Below are positions 35,178 to 45,106 of a DNA stretch of 64,000 nt, one piece after another. Position 1 is the first letter of the stretch. Every line of letters starts with the position of its first letter. The notes under the pieces were generated by a model. The model was given only the letters and a program-made list of their open reading frames with translations, was not told where the DNA came from and searched no databases. This DNA comes from an uncultured Verrucomicrobiales bacterium (lineage in GTDB: Bacteria > Verrucomicrobiota > Verrucomicrobiia > Verrucomicrobiales > DEV007): assembly GCA_943789025.1 (NCBI GenBank), contig CALSSN010000004.1, forward strand, positions 1 to 64,000. Direction: 5' to 3'. The position numbers and the translations under genes are program-made.

Positions 35178-35906
35178 TTATCCGCTCCATAGGCCTTCAT
35201 TCTCATTGCCCTCTTCAGCGTCATCGGGTTCATCGGGTTCATCGGCTTCGTCCTCCTCCTCGCCACTCTCCACGCGTCGATAAACCCGAAGCTCCCGATC
35301 GCCGTAGTGAAGCAGAAGAATTGCGCCCTCACAGGCAAGAATCTCAAAAAATTTCTGCATCAAATGCTGCTCTGATGGCCAGGGGTAGACAAAGTAGACG
35401 TCGACTTCATCCGTCGTGTGAGGCATTCCCTCGAAAGAAGGGGCAAAGTAATCCCCCACCCCGCGATCTGAATGGTGGTCCGGCACGATGAGCCCGGTGC
35501 CGTCAACGGACTTGTAGGTTTCAAAACCCTCGGGCAGGTAGCTGGTTTGAAGAATCTTGGAATCAACTCCCATGTCCTCGGCCAATTGTCGGGATTGACT
35601 CACCAACTCCCCTTCCAACTCAATCCCGTAGGACTCATATCCGAGCAACGCAGCCAAACCGGCTGCTACGCCAAACCCACTGCCCAGCTCACAAAAAACT
35701 CTCCCTAGAGGAATGTCTTCAGCGATCAGGTAAGCTAGCGCTTGGTATGTCACCTCTGCATTTGAAGGAAGAAATTTCGGAATCTTTCGATTCTCACCAC
35801 TTGCAAAAAAAGCGTCAATACGCCGCTCTGACTCAACGAGAAAGGCTGCAATCTTCTCGGGTTGCGAAGCCTCGACCTCAGGCACAATAATTTCTTGAAG
35901 AGCCAT
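35178..35906 (-). CDS. Class I SAM-dependent methyltransferase-like protein
   Basis: The nucleotide-binding motif I is visible as VFCELGSGFGVAAGLAALLG, followed by the acidic end of strand two (SYGIELEGELV). A later acidic motif (TDEVDVYFVYPWPSEQHLM) lies where motif IV and the substrate loop normally fall. The target is unknown. The C-terminus is an extremely acidic low-complexity tail built from EPDE-like units, encoded by short ATCGGGTTC-type repeats (35218-35250, plus strand). ATG 35906 (MALQEIIVPEVEAS) is preferred over 35996, which would overlap the upstream gene. It lies 9 bp after the LpxH-like gene on the same strand. Confidence 0.82.
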   Translation of the reverse strand: MALQEIIVPEVEASQPEKIAAFLVESERRIDAFFASGENRKIPKFLPSNAEVTYQALAYLIAEDIPLGRVFCELGSGFGVAAGLAALLGYESYGIELEGELVSQSRQLAEDMGVDSKILQTSYLPEGFETYKSVDGTGLIVPDHHSDRGVGDYFAPSFEGMPHTTDEVDVYFVYPWPSEQHLMQKFFEILACEGAILLLHYGDRELRVYRRVESGEEEDEADEPDEPDDAEEGNENEGLWSG

Positions 35907-35914
35907 GACACAGA

Positions 35915-36847
35915 TTATGAATGACTTCCGATGGCCCTCCGCCCTCCCAGAAACCAAGCGCCGCCCTTTCTCCTGCGCCCCACGCGATGGCTCCAAAGCC
36001 GATCCTGATCAATCTCACCAAGACATTGCCCCAATCCGGAGGCAAAAGCGCCAGTATTCATAAAGTGCGGTTCCTGGTCCGTGGAGACCTGGCATCGATG
36101 GGTATGCCCGATGATGACACACTCGGCGCTTGGCCGATACATACGGAGAAACTCCCTCGCAAGATGAGGCGTCTTTCGCCAAATCGAAAGAATATCAAAC
36201 ACACGGCGGGGTGGCCATAATTCGAAGGCTGACCAAATAAACCGCTCCAGAGAACTGTTTCCTCGTACGCTCGGTGAATGGGTGGGAAGCTGATGCCTTA
36301 CTTCCTTGAGCCTCTCCACAGCCAACCCCAAATCGTTTTCAGCAGCCTTCCCATAACGCTCGTGTATCTCTTCGACCCCCGTCTTGATCTCATCAATTTC
36401 ACATGACCATGGGGTTATCATGGGAAAGAGCATGTCCCCATGCGTGACGAAAAAACGTCCTTCGCACAGATCTAAATAATGATGTTCGCTGATTTGTGGA
36501 TCGTGGTTGCCGCACAGAAAGATCGGATCTGCGCCAAGGGATTCACAGAGCTCGACAAGTTCATGATACGCTTCCTCAGATCGTCCGCGTAATTCGGGAA
36601 CCCGTTCCTCACGCGTATCGCCATTAAAAATCACCGTTCGTGCGCCCTCAAGAAGCGGAGCCAGAGTTGCTATCTCATCGATTTTTGACTGGGGACTTCC
36701 GAGATGTAAATCGGAAAGAATTCGAATGGGCTGGGGAAACCGACTGGAAAACTTACTCACTGCCCGATCATACCAGCCTTGAAGCTTTTTGCCACAGCAA
36801 CCCATCACAGAAAGCAACTCAGCAGACATCCTGCTTTCCTGCATCAC
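35915..36847 (-). CDS. Metallophosphoesterase, UDP-2,3-diacylglucosamine hydrolase-like
   Basis: All calcineurin-like metal motifs are present in order: SDLHLGSPQ, IFNGDTRE, FLCGNHDP, FFVTHGDML and IIGHTHRCQ. The middle of the protein has an inserted helical region (EIKTGVEEIHERYGKAAEND; WRKTPHLAREFLRMY) as in LpxH/LpxG-type lipid A enzymes. With kdsB in this window, a lipid A step is plausible but not proven; other phosphoesterase roles remain possible. The C-terminal part after MNTGAF is less like the family and rich in Arg/Gly. It is the first gene of a pair with the methyltransferase and is divergent from the giant TPR gene. Confidence 0.82.
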   Translation of the reverse strand: MMQESRMSAELLSVMGCCGKKLQGWYDRAVSKFSSRFPQPIRILSDLHLGSPQSKIDEIATLAPLLEGARTVIFNGDTREERVPELRGRSEEAYHELVELCESLGADPIFLCGNHDPQISEHHYLDLCEGRFFVTHGDMLFPMITPWSCEIDEIKTGVEEIHERYGKAAENDLGLAVERLKEVRHQLPTHSPSVRGNSSLERFIWSAFELWPPRRVFDILSIWRKTPHLAREFLRMYRPSAECVIIGHTHRCQVSTDQEPHFMNTGAFASGLGQCLGEIDQDRLWSHRVGRRRKGGAWFLGGRRAIGSHS

Positions 36848-36925
36848 ACACCTTCGCTATCCATCCAGCCTCCTCAAATCTCTCTGGTGTGCTCGGTTAC
36901 CTACCCGTAGATTGATCATCCAATC

Positions 36926-39900
36926 GTGGAGCATTCTCTCGTCCATCTCAGCCTGATAATTCTTGCCAGCTTATCTCTCGGCAACGGTTTCGCTGCTGAC
37001 CCTGCGCCACCACGAGATTCTGGAACCGCGCACCCTCCGAGACCTGCCCACAAAGAAAAAGGCGCATTCAACGAGGCAGTAACTGCTCTCAAGCAAGCGC
37101 TTGAAGGTATCCCACCGAACGACCGGCGCTACCAAACACTCTTCCATCGAATCCTCTCGCTTTACGAACGCGCAGGAACAATTCAAAGCCTGGAGAAAGA
37201 GCTTCTCGATGTTTCCTCCATCCAGCTCACCGAGGAAACCGCCTTCCACCTGACCTGCCTTTATGAGCACCTGACAGATACAAAGAAATGGCCTTACTGG
37301 GCGGAGAAGCTTGTCGAAATTTCAAGTGGTGACCCGCACCACAGAAAACGACTGGCAAGAGCACTCACCGTCACAGGACAAAATGACAAAGCCGGAAAGG
37401 TTCTTGATCTCCTTCTTAAAGATTCCGCTGAGCCAGTGCCCACGCTGATCCTGGACCGCTCACGCATCGACTTGCGCCTTGGCCAACCCGAAGCTGCCAC
37501 GCGCCGATTGCGCAGCCTTCTACAACACTACGCCAGTGACACCACATTGCGTGCTCAGATTCTGAGCTTTACCCAATGCCATTACCTCGATGGCCTTACC
37601 CAGGATCTTCTTTTCGAAAAAGCCGACGCCGCTGATACCGTCGAAAGTTCGATCGGGCTCGAAGAGCTCATTTCCTTTCTTTCTGAGCGCGAGAGAGTGG
37701 ATGAAGCGGTTTCTTTCCTGAAAACCCGGGTCGACTTGGCGCCCGCCGAAACACCTGCAGTTCGTTTTCTTGAGGGTGCGGAACACCTGCTCGCGCTCGA
37801 CCGCCCCGCGCTGGCAATCACCTTCTGCCGCCGTGCCACCTCTCAATTTCCTGGTTCTCGAAAAGCGTTTCTTCTGCTTGGTGAGGCTCTCTTTTTTCCA
37901 GGACCGACACGAGACCCCGAAGCAGCGCTCCTGGCTTTCGAGACTGCCTGGAATCTCTCAAGATCCATCGACGAACAACATGCCACTGACGAAAAGCTGT
38001 TCTTTTTTTTAGAACAACAAGCCACCTCGGCGTCACCCGCGCAGCACGACTCAGCCAGCCAACCCTCTCCTCTCTCTGTTATTGACTCACAGGAAACCAA
38101 AGGCACGCATCCAGAAGAAGAATTTCCCGAGCCACGGGCTGCCAGTTCAAGAAGTATCGCCTTTGCTCAAAAACTTGCTAAACATGCTCACCCCGCTGAA
38201 CCAAAACGCCTGCTCCGCGCTGCCTGGTGGTCGCTGCAAGTCAGTGACTATGCCACAACATATCGCCTGATTAGTGAAATATTTTTCTCAAGTGAAGCTG
38301 ACCAGAGCGCTGCAATGCCTGCAGAATTTGAGCGCTTTCTGCTCAAACTGGCAATCGCTTCGGATAACCGGATCCTAGAAAATCGCTTGCTCCGAAGCCT
38401 AATTGGTAAAGACCCGGGTTCTTCTGCCGACTACACGAGGCGGCTCGCCGAGATACAACTCCTCGATGGTCAACCTGATCGCGCCCTGCCCCTGCTGGAG
38501 GATCTTGTAACAAAAGACCCCTGCGATATTAAAACCCTCGAAATTCTCACCATTCTTCTGCGAAGAAACGCTAGACCAACCACTCAACCGATCACCATCG
38601 AACCTGATGCCGACGGTGACAGCACTGACCGCATCGGGGACCTCTGGAAACACGCTTTGGCGCATGCGGAGCCTGCTTCAAAAGCCTCCATCGCTCGGAG
38701 TTATGCCCATAGTCTTTACCTTGAAGGAAAACAAAAGGAAGCCGCAAACGTCTTTTGTCAGCTTGCGGTCAGAGAAGCTGACCCCAACAAACAACAAGAA
38801 ATCTTCCATGCACAGGAACACCTTCTCGATCTGGTCATTTTCCAGACTGATGAGGATCTCGGCACGCAAAATCGCCTTCTCCAGTCTTTCATCGATGCCT
38901 ATAGAACCTGCGAGACTGCCCACCCCACGGATCCTTTTTATCCGAAAGTTCTAGCGCGACTCTTCCAGCGAAAGGGAGCTTCGAAACCTGCCTTTGCCGC
39001 AATGCTCAGAGCTTTTTATCTCTCTGAAGGTGACAAGAAGATGCTCCCTGATCTTCGTGAGATGGCGACCGCCGCAGACGACACTGAAGCCGCGATCTCC
39101 TTCCAAAAACGACTCCTCTTCAGTCTTCCAGCAATCACCGACTCCAATGAGGGCGCCTACCAACTTGAGCAATGGAGCACGCTGGTAACCCTTTTGGAAA
39201 ACGAGCTCCGCCTTCAGGAAGCAGATGCAATCCGCGAACTCTACGAACCTCAATTCTTCAGGATGCCGCAGCAACTGATCGCGATTATTTCGGATTATTT
39301 CAATCAGGGCAACACCATAGCCGCTCTCCGCGGCATGCATCAACTGCAGGAGCTACTCCCGTGGAAGGAACGTCTCGGCCTGGCTACTGCCATGACAGCG
39401 ATCCGTGGAGGGCACCCTACGACAGCAAAAGAGCTTCTTTACCGTCTCCTTAACTCAGTTCCAAGAGACAACACATTACCGCAGTTCCTTCCCATTCTTG
39501 ACCCCGGAGAACCCAGTCTCAATAATCTGCAAAAAATCACTCGGCAACTTACTGGACGTAAGGACTTCTCCCCAGAAACCCAAAAAGCTCTGCGCTCCTT
39601 TCTCTCTGAACTCACCCCCTATTTCACAGCTCAATCCACCCAGATGGATGCTCTCAGGGTCCAAGCGCTTCATGCCGCCCTTTCGACGGGCAAACTCCCC
39701 GAGCCAATACTAATCAAAGATCCCGGGGAACAACTTCTTATCAGCTTTGCGCAGTCAGATCATGAGGCCATTTTTGAAGCTAGTATTAAGTATTACCTGG
39801 AGAATCCGAGTCTTGAGAGGTTTTTTGGCAGTGCAGCCACCTGTGTACGCGCTGGTATTCCCCATGTTTTTTTCGAGTGGCAGCTCTCGCTTCCCTCCGA

Positions 39901-42496
39901 CCTAGAAACATTTCGCAGCGGAACAGGAGTCACCAAACAAGACGCGGAGCTTCCGAAACCAGCGCCCTCTGAGGAACTTCGAAAAAACCTCTTTCTCGCT
40001 GCCTTTGAAGCCATACCAACCATAGATTCTGAGAAACAATCAAATAAAGCAATCACTGGCCTAACCAACCTGGAGAAGCACTTTACCGTGCCCGAGCTCT
40101 GGGCAATGGCGCGTTCCCTCGCTGATCGAGCCGCCTATCGCGATGCGCTCTCCATCGCGAAACCCTGCGTGGACCGACCTACGGCTTCCCGTTACTTTTA
40201 TGCCTATTCTCTCTCCCGCTACGCCTTCTTTCTCGGAGATTTCACCACAGAAGAGCACTATCTTCGCATCGCTCTTCACCAAGAGCTTTACGATATTCCG
40301 CTCTCGGAACGTGATGTTTTCTACGATGCTTACGGACGCTTGCACAAGCTCTTGGAAAATGACCCACCTGCAAGAACGGCTCTCATGCGAGAGGTGTTGC
40401 ACCGCCTCAATCATAGCCCACCCCATCGTGAAATAACTGCGAGAAAAGCTTTCATCACATTGCTCGATGGTCATGCTGAAAAGGCTTCCCAGCTTCTAAA
40501 AAGCTACTACCAAGCAATCGCATCAACTGGTAAGCCGGGGGACTGGGGGACACATGATTCCGAACCTGACGTCAAAGACCCATGGATGGTCATTCACCAG
40601 AAAACGGTGACCCTGCACAGTAAAAGCGAAGCCTCCGATCCCATCACTGAAGCATCTCTAGCGTTTGCGCGAAAAATCGCACTAAGCTCCGACGATGACA
40701 ACGAAACCGGAGACCAGGAACGAAGCTTCCTTCAACAAAATCTTCTCTCGAAACTCTTCCATACGCGGACTTTCGCAGAAAGAATGTTCCTGATTCTAGA
40801 GCATGCCGATGGCATGCAGAAACCCATCAGGGCCAGAAAGCTCGCTGCTCTTCTCATTGGCCAGGGATTCCAGCGGGAAGCCGCTCACCTCTATCGGATA
40901 CTTCTCGATACTGAGCCAGACAACACATCCTATTGTGCAAACTTTCTTTTTACTGCTTTCTCCGCGGGCTGTTACAAACTCGGGCTCGACTATCTCAAGC
41001 CTCTCAACGGAGAGTCCCAAGAGGTGATTCCCAGCGGGCTTGACAGAAATTTGCTGGCCAACCACCACGCGAAATTCCTTCGGGCTTCCGGGCACATCGA
41101 TGAGCTTACTCAAATCGCAATAAAAGAAACCCCCAGAGCTCCAGGAGCAGCTTTAATCGGGGACACCTCTGAAAAGATTTTTTATCTACGAGAACTCGGT
41201 GCGCACCAACAAAATGAAGATGATTGGACCGGCGCGCTCGAAAGCGCGCACCAGCTGATAAAGCTCCAGCCCGACAACCCAAAGAACAAAATCGCTTTGG
41301 TGCGAGCGCTTCTAGAAACCAATAAAATCAGTGAAGCTCATCGTGTTCTCCAAACCCTTCTTCAGGCACCTGTGAAACCTTCTCTTTTCACTGAGGGTAT
41401 TCTTCTCTTCTGTCGAATTCCGGATCAGAAAAACCCTCAGGAGCTTCGAAAGCTTCTCATCAAGTCGCTGGAACTTCCCAACCCGGCTGGCACGATTGCG
41501 CTGGCTGAACATATCGAACAAGGAGGAGATGCGATCAGCGCGGTCACAAGCCTCCAACTAGCCGCACGCAGAGCCACCAATCCGGAAAGCCGCTTAAAAC
41601 TGCTTGTGGAAGCAATGACAAGAGCACAGATAGCAGAGGCACCTGCTTCCAAGGAACTCAACCAACTCCTCAATTTTTTTGTTCAGTCGGTTCCACAAGG
41701 AGAAGCATTTTCCCTCCCGCTAAGAAAAAAACTGAGCGAGCTCAACTTCCTTCAAGATGAAATACGAGTAGAAATAGAAAAACGACTGCTTCCGCTTGTT
41801 TCAAACTCAAAGTCGACATCGATCGCCTTTCTCGCCATCCTGATCTCCGAAAACTCCACACTCCTTGAAAAGGCGGTAAAGGCGATAAATGAACACGATC
41901 ACGACGCTCTCGAGACTAAGATCGAAGCGGCACACATCCTTCTCGGAAAGAAGCAACACAATCTGGCTGCTTCCATCTGGCAATCCCTCAAGGAGCGCAA
42001 CCCGGTGATCCGCCGGCTATCATGTCTCGATCTTGAGATCGCGATCGCGAAAAACAGCGAACCGGAAATGGAACGAATCCTCAGCCGGGAAAGACGCACG
42101 CCCTTCAGCAACTCTCCCTATCAACTTTCACTCTGCAAAGCTTTAGTCGAAAATAACAAGCCCGATCTGGCCTCCGAATTTTTCGCGAAATTCTATCGTG
42201 ACATGCTGGAAAGACACGACCTGCTCCCTGAATTTATCGATCTTTATCTTTCCTGGTTACTTCAAAGCGATAAACAAGAGCACCTTAAAATTGGGGAACA
42301 ACTCCTCGTACGACACCACGCATACCTTTCAAATTCAGCGACCCTGGCAGCCGATCTTGCCGACAAGAAAAACCTTTCTGTCAACGAGCTCAAAAATTGG
42401 GTTTTTCGCTTCGACGGGACCGATGGGTGGTCTCAGAAAGTCCTTTCTCAGACTGCCAACCGGCCTCATGAGGAAGGGGCCATTCGATCAAACTAA
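36926..42496 (+). CDS. Very large exported TPR / alpha-solenoid protein
   Basis: This 1856-residue protein starts at GTG with a signal peptide (LVHLSLIILASLSLGNGFAAD), so it is exported. The rest is almost entirely helical hairpins with TPR-like spacing: FNEAVTALKQALEGIPPNDR, AAWWSLQVSDYATTYRLISEIF, PDRALPLLEDLVTKDPCDIK, DWTGALESAHQLIKLQPDNP, and further copies to the end. There are no transmembrane segments, enzyme motifs or obvious low-complexity linkers. It is probably a large protein-protein scaffold at the periplasmic side or outer membrane. Frame and codon use are uniform over 5.5 kb with no indel, in contrast to neighbouring genes. Its stop shares the bases CTAA with the convergent rsmE stop. 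Confidence 0.88.
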   Translation: MEHSLVHLSLIILASLSLGNGFAADPAPPRDSGTAHPPRPAHKEKGAFNEAVTALKQALEGIPPNDRRYQTLFHRILSLYERAGTIQSLEKELLDVSSIQLTEETAFHLTCLYEHLTDTKKWPYWAEKLVEISSGDPHHRKRLARALTVTGQNDKAGKVLDLLLKDSAEPVPTLILDRSRIDLRLGQPEAATRRLRSLLQHYASDTTLRAQILSFTQCHYLDGLTQDLLFEKADAADTVESSIGLEELISFLSERERVDEAVSFLKTRVDLAPAETPAVRFLEGAEHLLALDRPALAITFCRRATSQFPGSRKAFLLLGEALFFPGPTRDPEAALLAFETAWNLSRSIDEQHATDEKLFFFLEQQATSASPAQHDSASQPSPLSVIDSQETKGTHPEEEFPEPRAASSRSIAFAQKLAKHAHPAEPKRLLRAAWWSLQVSDYATTYRLISEIFFSSEADQSAAMPAEFERFLLKLAIASDNRILENRLLRSLIGKDPGSSADYTRRLAEIQLLDGQPDRALPLLEDLVTKDPCDIKTLEILTILLRRNARPTTQPITIEPDADGDSTDRIGDLWKHALAHAEPASKASIARSYAHSLYLEGKQKEAANVFCQLAVREADPNKQQEIFHAQEHLLDLVIFQTDEDLGTQNRLLQSFIDAYRTCETAHPTDPFYPKVLARLFQRKGASKPAFAAMLRAFYLSEGDKKMLPDLREMATAADDTEAAISFQKRLLFSLPAITDSNEGAYQLEQWSTLVTLLENELRLQEADAIRELYEPQFFRMPQQLIAIISDYFNQGNTIAALRGMHQLQELLPWKERLGLATAMTAIRGGHPTTAKELLYRLLNSVPRDNTLPQFLPILDPGEPSLNNLQKITRQLTGRKDFSPETQKALRSFLSELTPYFTAQSTQMDALRVQALHAALSTGKLPEPILIKDPGEQLLISFAQSDHEAIFEASIKYYLENPSLERFFGSAATCVRAGIPHVFFEWQLSLPSDLETFRSGTGVTKQDAELPKPAPSEELRKNLFLAAFEAIPTIDSEKQSNKAITGLTNLEKHFTVPELWAMARSLADRAAYRDALSIAKPCVDRPTASRYFYAYSLSRYAFFLGDFTTEEHYLRIALHQELYDIPLSERDVFYDAYGRLHKLLENDPPARTALMREVLHRLNHSPPHREITARKAFITLLDGHAEKASQLLKSYYQAIASTGKPGDWGTHDSEPDVKDPWMVIHQKTVTLHSKSEASDPITEASLAFARKIALSSDDDNETGDQERSFLQQNLLSKLFHTRTFAERMFLILEHADGMQKPIRARKLAALLIGQGFQREAAHLYRILLDTEPDNTSYCANFLFTAFSAGCYKLGLDYLKPLNGESQEVIPSGLDRNLLANHHAKFLRASGHIDELTQIAIKETPRAPGAALIGDTSEKIFYLRELGAHQQNEDDWTGALESAHQLIKLQPDNPKNKIALVRALLETNKISEAHRVLQTLLQAPVKPSLFTEGILLFCRIPDQKNPQELRKLLIKSLELPNPAGTIALAEHIEQGGDAISAVTSLQLAARRATNPESRLKLLVEAMTRAQIAEAPASKELNQLLNFFVQSVPQGEAFSLPLRKKLSELNFLQDEIRVEIEKRLLPLVSNSKSTSIAFLAILISENSTLLEKAVKAINEHDHDALETKIEAAHILLGKKQHNLAASIWQSLKERNPVIRRLSCLDLEIAIAKNSEPEMERILSRERRTPFSNSPYQLSLCKALVENNKPDLASEFFAKFYRDMLERHDLLPEFIDLYLSWLLQSDKQEHLKIGEQLLVRHHAYLSNSATLAADLADKKNLSVNELKNWVFRFDGTDGWSQKVLSQTANRPHEEGAIRSN

Positions 42497-43262
42497 CCAA
42501 ACTGACGGGGGCGAAACTCATAAGCAAGTAGCGTCATGCCTGCAATCGATGCTGTTTCTGCTCGGAGAATGTGATCCCCCAAAGCGAGCGCTAGAAAACC
42601 GGCTGCCTTCGCTGACTGGTATTCACTGCGAGTAAAATCCCCCTCTGGACCGATCGCGAGGACAAGGTCTGTCTTTGAGTCCCCTTTCTTCACTCGAGAG
42701 CTTAAAAGATGCTCTCGCAATGATCGGCTCTCCGCTTCAAGACTTCCAAGAAGAGCCACCGACCCTTCCACAGAAGTAAGGAAATCATTCCAAGCCAGGG
42801 GAGCTGATATTTCTGGAACCCATCGTCGGCCGCATTGCTTGGTCGCCTCGATGGCGACCCGCTGCCACTTTCAACCTTCTTCAACAGCGCTCCCTTCTTT
42901 CCAGAAGGACGTGTGATTGTCCGCTCCGTAATCAGGGGAATTATCCGATCCACGCCGAGCTCTGTTGTTTTTTGAATCACGAGGTCGAAATTTTTTCCCT
43001 TGGGCATGGCAAAGGCGAGATGGATCAAAGGGAGTTTTTGAGGCTGGTATTCACTCTCACCGACCGGGCTCATCTCGACCTGCTTGCCGGAAAATTCAGC
43101 TACACGGACGGGAACACTCCGCCCCTGACCGTCGATCAGCTCGAATACATCCCCTACTTTCGCTCTCACCACATGGCGGCAATGATGCGCCTCATCACCG
43201 GTTAGGGAGAATGAGATTTCATTACCCCATTCGGCTGGCGACAGATAAAAGCGACGCCTCAT
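42493..43262 (-). pseudogene. rsmE: 16S rRNA m3U1498 methyltransferase RsmE, frameshifted
   Basis: RsmE methylates U1498 of 16S rRNA using SAM. The N-terminal PUA-like part (MRRRFYLSPAEWGNEISFSLTGDEAHHCRHVVRA region) and the SPOUT beginning (FAMPKGKNFDLVIQKTTELGV, ITERTITRP) are in one frame. A single indel near 42870 shifts the rest; in the new frame the text continues WQRVAIEATKQCGRRWVPEI and ends with the SPOUT knot motifs LAIGPEGDFTRSEY and LGDHILRAETASIAGMTLLAYE. Joined, it is about 256 residues, normal for RsmE. The restored gene would be fully functional, so a sequence error is likely. It lies just downstream of dnaJ and shares stop-codon bases with the TPR gene. Confidence 0.9.
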
Positions 43263-43284
43263 CTTCCACGCTTCGAATAATTAC

Positions 43285-44440
43285 TTAAAAAACCGCTTCG
43301 CTTTTTCTAAAAAACGATTCGTGAAGCGGCGTATTTTCCTCACCGACCGACTCGGCAAAAATCTTCAACTGCTGCTTTTGCTCACCGTTTAGCTTAGTGG
43401 GAACTTCCACATGAACTTCCACATGAAGATCTCCTTTCCGAGATGAGCCCAGCTCAGCGATTCCTTTTCCTTTCAAACGAAAAACGGTTCCCCCTTGAGT
43501 TCCGTGAGGAATCTTGATCGACGCTTTCCCCTCAAGAGTTGGAACCTCCTGCTCACCCCCAAGGGTTGCTTTAACAAAAGAGATCGGGATCTCGCAGTAT
43601 AGGTTGGGTATCATGACGCTCGAAAAGTTCATGCTTCTTAAGGTGAATCACGCAGTAGAGGTCGCCTGCTGGCCCCCCGCGCAAACCAGCATCGCCATTT
43701 CCTACCGAACGAAGACGAATCCCCTCATTGATCCCTGGAGGAATTTTTATGGTCACACGACGGGTCTCCTGGGCCCGGCCTTCACCATCACATTGACGGC
43801 ATGGATTGCTAATCACTTGCCCAGTTCCTCCACAGCGTGGACAAGGTTGCTGGACTTGGGAAAAACCCTCGGGATGATATAACCGCTCCCGCTCCCCCGC
43901 AGGTCCCGCAGGTAGAATTCCCGCCACTGTCATCAGAAGAGCCACTGGCATCACATGCACTACAGGTAACCAGTTTTTCAATTTCCAGCTCTTTCTCACA
44001 TCCGAACGCTGCCTCCTCGAGGGAAATTTCAAGATCATAACGGAGATCCGAGCCACTGTTATCAACCTGAGCTCTGCCGCCACCACCACGACCGCGCCCA
44101 AAAAACTCATCGAAGATTCCACCGCCGCCCACCGCCGCTATTAAATACCTCACGGAAGATATCAAATGGATCATGAAACCCTCCGGCACCACCGCCACCA
44201 CCCATTCCCTGGCTGAACGCAGCATGGCCGTAACGGTCATAGGCTGCTCGCTTATCTGGATCAGATAAGACTTCGTATGCCTCACCGATTTTTTTGAACT
44301 TCTCCTCAGCTACAGGATCATCTGGATTTTTGTCCGGATGATGTTTCACCGCTAGCTTACGATAAGCTTTCTTGAGCTCATCAGCAGGGACATCGCGTGA
44401 AACCCCAAGGGTTTCGTAGTAATCAGCTTTTCTCCGCCAT
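43285..44440 (-). pseudogene. dnaJ: Chaperone protein DnaJ, frameshifted at several points
   Basis: DnaJ is the Hsp40 co-chaperone stimulating DnaK. All parts are present: J domain ([20 protein letters not shown] with the HPD motif in KHHPDKNP), G/F region ([18 protein letters not shown]), zinc-binding repeats ([32 protein letters not shown]) and C-terminal peptide-binding domains (PPGINEGIRLRSVGNGDAG; VKATLGGEQEVPTLEG). The frame changes near the start (ATG 44440 followed by one extra A before GCTGAT), near 44130, near 43857 (in TTTTTCCC) and near 43612. Four single-base shifts in an essential-type chaperone, each in or beside short homopolymers, are best explained as sequence errors. It follows grpE closely. 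Confidence 0.9.
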
Positions 44441-44453
44441 CGACTAGGACTCC

Positions 44454-45091
44454 TCAAGGGTGGATGGATTTCGAATTATCGGCACCTGAAGCTTCCGAGT
44501 TCACCGCTTGTACTGATCCTGCTACGATCACACTGGCAGCACGCAGCAACCGATCATTGAGAATATAGCCTTTCCGCAAAGTACGAACGATGTGTCCGTC
44601 GGCCACCGCTTCGGTTTCTTCCTGCCCCACCGCCTCGTGGTGGCGTTGGATCAAACGGCTCGTGTTCTGTCTTTACCTCCTTCACACCTCGGGCCTCCAG
44701 AAAATCCTCTAACTGCTTTTTAACCATCTCCATCCCTTTGAAAATCATGGATTCCGATGATTCGAGGCGAGCGGCCTCCAGACCCATCTCAAAGTTATCA
44801 ATGACCGGAAAAAGATCTTCCAGTAACGAGGCATTCGCGTAGCGAATGGAATCAACCCGCTCCCTCTCGATCCTCTTGCGAAAGTTTTCGAGATCAGCCT
44901 GACGGCGAAGCGCGATGTCTTTCCATTCGGCTGCTTCCTCCCTCTGGTGTTTTCACTTGAGCGAGTTCCTCCTCCTCATCGTCGATAATTTCCTTCTCTT
45001 CCATAGTGTCGGTCTCCTCCTCAGCTTGCTTTTCGAGCCCTCCATCGAGCTCTTCTTTCTCAGGTTGTTTCATCTGCGTTTTTTTTCTCAT
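44454..45091 (-). pseudogene. grpE: Nucleotide exchange factor GrpE, frameshifted
   Basis: GrpE releases ADP from DnaK. The acidic N-terminus (EEKEIIDDEEEELAQVKTPE) is in frame one; after a break near 44940 (in GAGGGAGGAAG) the core continues in frame two (EEAAEWKDIALRRQADLENF, SLLEDLFPVIDNFEMGLEAA, IFKGMEMVKKQLEDFLEARGV), and after another near 44645 the beta domain appears in frame three (RHHEAVGQEETEAVADGHIV, RTLRKGYILNDRLLRAASVIV). Joined length is about 212 residues, normal for GrpE. The gene lies directly upstream of dnaJ on the same strand, as in many heat-shock operons; no dnaK or hrcA is in the window. Confidence 0.9.
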
Positions 45092-45106
45092 ACCGGGCGC
45101 CTACTG

